From Labilithrix sp. (lineage in GTDB: Bacteria > Myxococcota_A > Polyangia > Polyangiales > Polyangiaceae), in the NCBI GenBank assembly GCA_019637155.1, contig JAHBWE010000003.1, positions 124,001-188,000 on the forward strand: a DNA stretch of 64,000 bases, given 5' to 3'. The notes beneath the pieces are model-generated. The model searched no databases and was not told the DNA's origin. It saw only the letters and a program-made list of their open reading frames with translations. Below, piece after piece: positions 60,740-64,000 of this stretch. The translations under genes were made by a program, and so were the position numbers. Each line of letters begins with the position of its first letter. Position 1 is the stretch's first letter.

Positions 60740-61226
60740 AGGCCCGTGAGGGACGCGAAACATCATCGGTCTCCGCGCCGATGTCAAGCGCCTTGCCGTG
60801 GTGCTCGAGGTAACGAATCGCCGCCCGCAGGAGCCGCGGATCGTCGCGGAACTGACCGAGCCCTGCGTTGCACTTGCGGCACAACATCCCGCGGACGCGC
60901 CGCGTGTCGTGGCAGTGATCGACGCAACCAGGATCGGGCGCACGACAGATCGCGCAGCGCCCGTCCTGCGCCGCGAGCATCGCCCGCACGTCTCTCGTCG
61001 TGACGCCGTAGCGACGCCTCCGGTCCTGCGCCTGGACCTTGAGCGGGTTCTCGGCGCGCCATGCCTTCGTGCGAAGGCGCGACGACTCTCGCTCGCCGAG
61101 CAGGTTCGCCGCCCACCTCTCGCGTGACGCGCGCGCGCGGCACGGCCGGCAGCGATTGCGCGTCCCGAGATCGGTCGACCCGCAGGTCGCGCAGACGCCG
61201 CCTTGGTTGATCGGCTTGCGAGGCAT
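60705..61226 (-). CDS. Endonuclease VII-type HNH nuclease
   Basis: 173 residues. Start at 61226 after GGGGGAG. Zinc-binding Cys pairs (CATCGS, CRPCR) precede the endonuclease VII core: DGRCAICRAPDPGCVDHCHDTRRVRGMLCRKCNAGLGQFRDDP, which matches recombination endonuclease VII (T4 gp49-like, resolves branched DNA) and the HNH fold. The reading frame continues into the tRNA-Phe gene on the same strand and stops in its anticodon loop, so the last 12 residues are encoded by the 5' half of the tRNA. Confidence 0.85.
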   Translation of the reverse strand: MPRKPINQGGVCATCGSTDLGTRNRCRPCRARASRERWAANLLGERESSRLRTKAWRAENPLKVQAQDRRRRYGVTTRDVRAMLAAQDGRCAICRAPDPGCVDHCHDTRRVRGMLCRKCNAGLGQFRDDPRLLRAAIRYLEHHGKALDIGAETDDVSRPSRACLVSSVGRAGD

Positions 61227-61290
61227 GACTCCCCCGTTGCTTTTTTCTTGCCACGTTTCGGAGGCGCGTCCAGCGCTATCCTCCGCGCGC

Positions 61291-61806
61291 ATGGCGGTGC
61301 TTCGTGGGGTGCGTGTGGCGTTGCGGGCGGTGGTGGAGGGGGACCTCGCGCGGCTGCGGGAGATCCTCGGCGAGCCTGGCGTGGCGCGGTGGGGGTTCGA
61401 GCTCGGGGACGAGGAGCTGCTCGGGATCGAGACGGACGACGACCTCGCGATGAGCGCCTTCGCGATCGAGCTCGCGGGGCGCGTCGTGGGGTGGATCGGA
61501 GGCTGGGAGAAGAACCACCCCGAGTACCGGCACGCCGGCATCGACCTGTTCCTCGCCGACGACGCGCAAGGCAAAGGCCTCAGGCCCGAAGCGATCCGGC
61601 TCGTCTGTCGCTACCTCTTCGACGAGCGCGGCCATCACCGCATCACGATCGATCCCGCCGCCGCGAACGAGCACGCGATCCGCGCCTACGAGAAGGTCGG
61701 CTTCCGCCGCGTCGGCGTCCTGCGGCAGTACGAGCGCGGCCCCGACGGCTCGTACCACGACGGCGTCCTCCTCGACATGCTCCGCGCGGACCTCCGCGAC
61801 GACTGA
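61291..61806 (+). CDS. GNAT acetyltransferase
   Basis: 171 residues. Start at 61291. RVALRAVVEGDLARLREIL and the acetyl-CoA loop region IDLFLADDAQGKGLRPEAIRLVCRYLF fit the GNAT fold, followed by HRITIDPAAANEHAIRAYEKVGFRRVG (typical of ribosomal-protein or aminoglycoside 6'-type acetyltransferases). It transfers acetyl groups from acetyl-CoA to an amine; the acceptor is unknown. Confidence 0.85.
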   Translation: MAVLRGVRVALRAVVEGDLARLREILGEPGVARWGFELGDEELLGIETDDDLAMSAFAIELAGRVVGWIGGWEKNHPEYRHAGIDLFLADDAQGKGLRPEAIRLVCRYLFDERGHHRITIDPAAANEHAIRAYEKVGFRRVGVLRQYERGPDGSYHDGVLLDMLRADLRDD

Positions 61807-61832
61807 AGATCGAAGACCGAAGACCGAGAGCG

Positions 61833-62513
61833 CTACCGGTCGGCGCGACGGAACAGGTCGATCGCGGCGGCGAGGTCGTCGCGCGCGGAGACGAGCAGGA
61901 CGTGCATGCCCGCCTCGAACGTCGAGCCGCCGCGCGGCGTCTCGAGCTTGCCGTCGTGGCTCATGCCCGCGACGACGCACGACGCCGGCAGCACGTTCGC
62001 CTGCGCGATCTCGCCGAGGGTCTTGCCGACGACCCAGGCCCCCTCCGGGATCGTCATCTCGAACGCGATCGTCTCGCCGGTGCCGGTGCCGAGCACCATC
62101 GAGTGCCTCACCGCGTCGAACTCGATCGCGATCCCGAGCGCGCCGACGAGGATCTCCGTCTCGGAGAGGATCTCGTGGATGCCGGCCGCGGTGTACACGC
62201 CGCGGTAGCCCGGGTCGCGCATGCGGACGAGGACCCGCTTGGCGCCGAGCGTGCGCGCGAGCAGCGCGCAGCCGAGGTTGTCGGCGTCGCGGTAGAGCAT
62301 CGCGAGCACGGCGTCCGCGCGATCCGGCTCCGCCTGCTTCAGCACCGTCGCGTCGGTCGCGTCGCCGGCGAGCATGACGATGCCGTGCGCCTCGGAGGCT
62401 TGCTTCACGACCTGCGCGTCGCGCTCGAGCACGACCACGCTGTGACCGCGCGTCTGGAGATAGACCGCGAGGTTCAGGCCGCCGCGGCCTGCGCCGGCGA
62501 TGACGATCTTCAC
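61833..62513 (-). CDS. TrkA-N/RCK-type regulatory subunit of a cation transporter
   Basis: 226 residues with a GTG start at 62513. The Rossmann motif GAGRGG at 7-12 marks an NAD-binding KTN/TrkA-N domain (about 1-130). A TrkA-C-like half follows (EFDAVRHSMVLGTGTGETIAFEMTIPEGAWVVGKTLGEI). It overlaps the antiporter gene (stop and start share bases 62510-62513), so the two are probably coupled. It likely controls antiporter activity in response to nucleotide or redox state. Confidence 0.88.
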   Translation of the reverse strand: MKIVIAGAGRGGLNLAVYLQTRGHSVVVLERDAQVVKQASEAHGIVMLAGDATDATVLKQAEPDRADAVLAMLYRDADNLGCALLARTLGAKRVLVRMRDPGYRGVYTAAGIHEILSETEILVGALGIAIEFDAVRHSMVLGTGTGETIAFEMTIPEGAWVVGKTLGEIAQANVLPASCVVAGMSHDGKLETPRGGSTFEAGMHVLLVSARDDLAAAIDLFRRADR

Positions 62514-64000
62514 TTGTGCTCTCCTGTCGGCGCCGGAGCGCCGTGAGTGGTCGCGAGGCGGAACCGCTCGCGGTCGATCCGCTCGACCTCCTTCTCCGCC
62601 GTCTCGATCGCGACGAGCCCGCGCCGCGCGGCGTCGAGGAGCGCCGCCTTCTGCGCCGCGAGCACGGCGCCGTCGATGATCGCGTCGTCGGCGGCGTCGG
62701 CCTCCGGCGTCCGGAGCGAGCCCTCCGCGTCGATGATGATGCGCTGGAACGCCGCGCGCCGCACCGCGTGCTCGGGCCGCGACATGATCCCGGTCGCGAG
62801 CATGCCGTCGAGCTCCACCTGCCCGCGCCGCGCCGCGATCAGCCGCGCGCGCGCGACGTCGAACACGTCGTCGGTGGCGGAGCCGATCCGGAGGAACTGG
62901 ATGAAGCGGCGGAACGGCAGCGCCTGCGTCATGAGCGTGATGAACGTGACGCCGAAGACGATCGTGACGAGGCGCTCGCGGTACGGGAGCCCCTGCGGCA
63001 GCGCGAGCACGGCCGCCATCGAGAGCGCGCCCTTCACGTTGCCGAAGACCATGACGTGCTGCCACTTGAGCGGGAGGTCCTCCTTCCTCAGCGCGCGGAG
63101 CACGAAGAAGGTGCAGTACACCGCGACCGCGCGGCCGGCGTGGAGCGCGACGACGGCGGCGAGGATCGCGAGCGCCTCGGTGATGAACATCCGCGCGTCG
63201 ATCTGCATCCCGACGAGCACGAAGAGCAGCACGTTGATGCCGAAGCCGATCGCCTCCCAGAAGCCCTGCAGCGCGAGGACGCGCGAGGGATCGAGCTCGC
63301 GCCGGGCCGCGCGCCCGACGACGAGCCCGACGATGACGACCGCGATCACCGGCGACGCGTGGATGTGCTCGGCGAGCAGCGACGTCGCGAAGACGAGGAC
63401 GCCGGAGGCGAGGATGCCGGTGAGGTGATCGGGCGTCCGCCGCAGCGCGGCCGAGCCGAGCGCGCCGAAGATCGCGCCCATGCCGAGGCCGCCGACGATG
63501 GCGAGCAGGAGCGCGCGCGTCGTCGACGCGACCTCGACCGTGCCGGTCTGGAGGATCCCCGCGGTGAGGCTCACGAGGACGAGCGCGGTCCCGTCGTTGA
63601 AGAGGCTCTCCCCTTCCATGATCGCGGCGAGGTGGTGGGGGACGCGCGTGCTCCGGAACGCGAGGAGCACGCTCACCGTGTCCGTGATCGAGAGCAGCGC
63701 GCCGAGGAGGAGCGCGGCGCTGAACGGCAGCCCGAGCGCGAAGGTCGCCACCGACGCGGTCGCGAAGAGCGAGATCGCGACGCCCGGCACCGCGAGCGCG
63801 AGGATCGGCCGCGCCGCGCTCTTCAAGCTGTCGGCGTCGGCGAAGAGCGCGCCCTCGAAGACGAGGACGGGCAGGAACGCGACGAGGACGACCTCCGGCT
63901 CCATCGGCGCGTGCGGCAGCACGTTCGCGAAGACGAGCAGGAGGCCGATGACGACGAGCGCCACGTTGTACGGCACGTTCGCGCGCTTGGCGCCGATCGC
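62510..64000 (-). CDS. CPA1-family Na+/H+ antiporter (5' end outside window)
   Basis: At least 496 residues; the reading frame continues beyond 64000, so the start is not visible. Multiple hydrophobic helices and the NhaP-type core ITDTVSVLLAFRSTRVPHHLAAIMEGESLFNDGTALVLVSL are present, which holds the ion-binding Asp/Glu. The C-terminal part is cytoplasmic and helical. It exchanges Na+ for H+ across the inner membrane. It is coupled to the TrkA-N subunit. Confidence 0.92.
   Translation of the reverse strand, partial: AIGAKRANVPYNVALVVIGLLLVFANVLPHAPMEPEVVLVAFLPVLVFEGALFADADSLKSAARPILALAVPGVAISLFATASVATFALGLPFSAALLLGALLSITDTVSVLLAFRSTRVPHHLAAIMEGESLFNDGTALVLVSLTAGILQTGTVEVASTTRALLLAIVGGLGMGAIFGALGSAALRRTPDHLTGILASGVLVFATSLLAEHIHASPVIAVVIVGLVVGRAARRELDPSRVLALQGFWEAIGFGINVLLFVLVGMQIDARMFITEALAILAAVVALHAGRAVAVYCTFFVLRALRKEDLPLKWQHVMVFGNVKGALSMAAVLALPQGLPYRERLVTIVFGVTFITLMTQALPFRRFIQFLRIGSATDDVFDVARARLIAARRGQVELDGMLATGIMSRPEHAVRRAAFQRIIIDAEGSLRTPEADAADDAIIDGAVLAAQKAALLDAARRGLVAIETAEKEVERIDRERFRLATTHGAPAPTGEHK

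Noticed and set aside
60283-61226. A prophage or integrative element at tRNA-Phe
   Set aside because: Only one phage-type nuclease gene is present; no integrase, direct att repeats or structural genes were found, so I report the overlap but do not call an element.

Overview
The window is about 70% GC, densely packed, and reads as a chromosomal segment of a myxobacterium, most likely class Polyangia (order Polyangiales, Labilithrix-like). I infer this from three things. One protein carries a MYXO-CTERM-type C-terminal sorting signal. There are several Ser/Thr kinases, including a kinase fused to a formylglycine-generating-enzyme (FGE) domain. At least a dozen proteins are predicted lipoproteins with a short leader followed directly by a lipobox Cys and Gly/Ser/Asp-rich spacers. 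There is no plasmid, prophage or CRISPR backbone.

Layout. 0-12 kb: secreted hydrolases, namely the tail of an OB-fold protein, a GH76 alpha-mannanase-like lipoprotein, a PafA-type phosphatase, a large TIM-barrel glycosidase-like lipoprotein, a GH1 beta-glucosidase-like lipoprotein and an M1 metallopeptidase coupled to a membrane protein. This looks like a feeding set for fungal or bacterial glycans. 12-25 kb: mixed housekeeping and accessory genes (glgA, an RluA-type pseudouridine synthase, an intradiol-dioxygenase-like lipoprotein, an orphan zinc-finger ParA with a ribbon-helix-helix partner, a triple-Kazal lipoprotein, purH, a GGDEF protein and a sigma region-4-like regulator with a clear terminator). 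25-30 kb: a four-gene operon with an alpha/beta-hydrolase pseudoenzyme and a peptide ABC importer (two permeases and a binding protein, no ATPase). 30-42 kb: mostly lipoproteins of unknown function, two with striking internal repeats, plus a Ser/Thr kinase paired with a PEGA-like membrane protein. 42-49 kb: a 1005-residue response-regulator protein with a DUF4388-like domain, an SPFH/zinc-ribbon protein and an SDR enzyme. 49.5-54.1 kb: a same-strand set comprising a zinc-ribbon kinase-like protein, a nicotinamidase-like hydrolase, a von Willebrand A protein and a NrtR-like Nudix regulator, which I read as an NAD-linked signalling module. 54-64 kb: a MATE exporter, a MYXO-CTERM surface protein, the kinase-FGE fusion beside a decayed relative, tRNA-Phe overlapped by an endonuclease VII gene, a GNAT enzyme, and a Na+/H+ antiporter with a TrkA-N regulatory partner (cut by the window edge).

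The strongest non-coding signal is a family of dispersed intergenic elements at about 13.2, 21.0, 53.3 and 55.95 kb. Each can fold as a long closing stem that encloses small hairpins, followed by a GAA-loop hairpin. The closing-stem sequence differs between copies while base pairing is kept, including a G-T wobble at a corresponding position. At 21 kb, units with and without the element lie in tandem, like filled and empty sites. This is the best candidate for something undescribed here.
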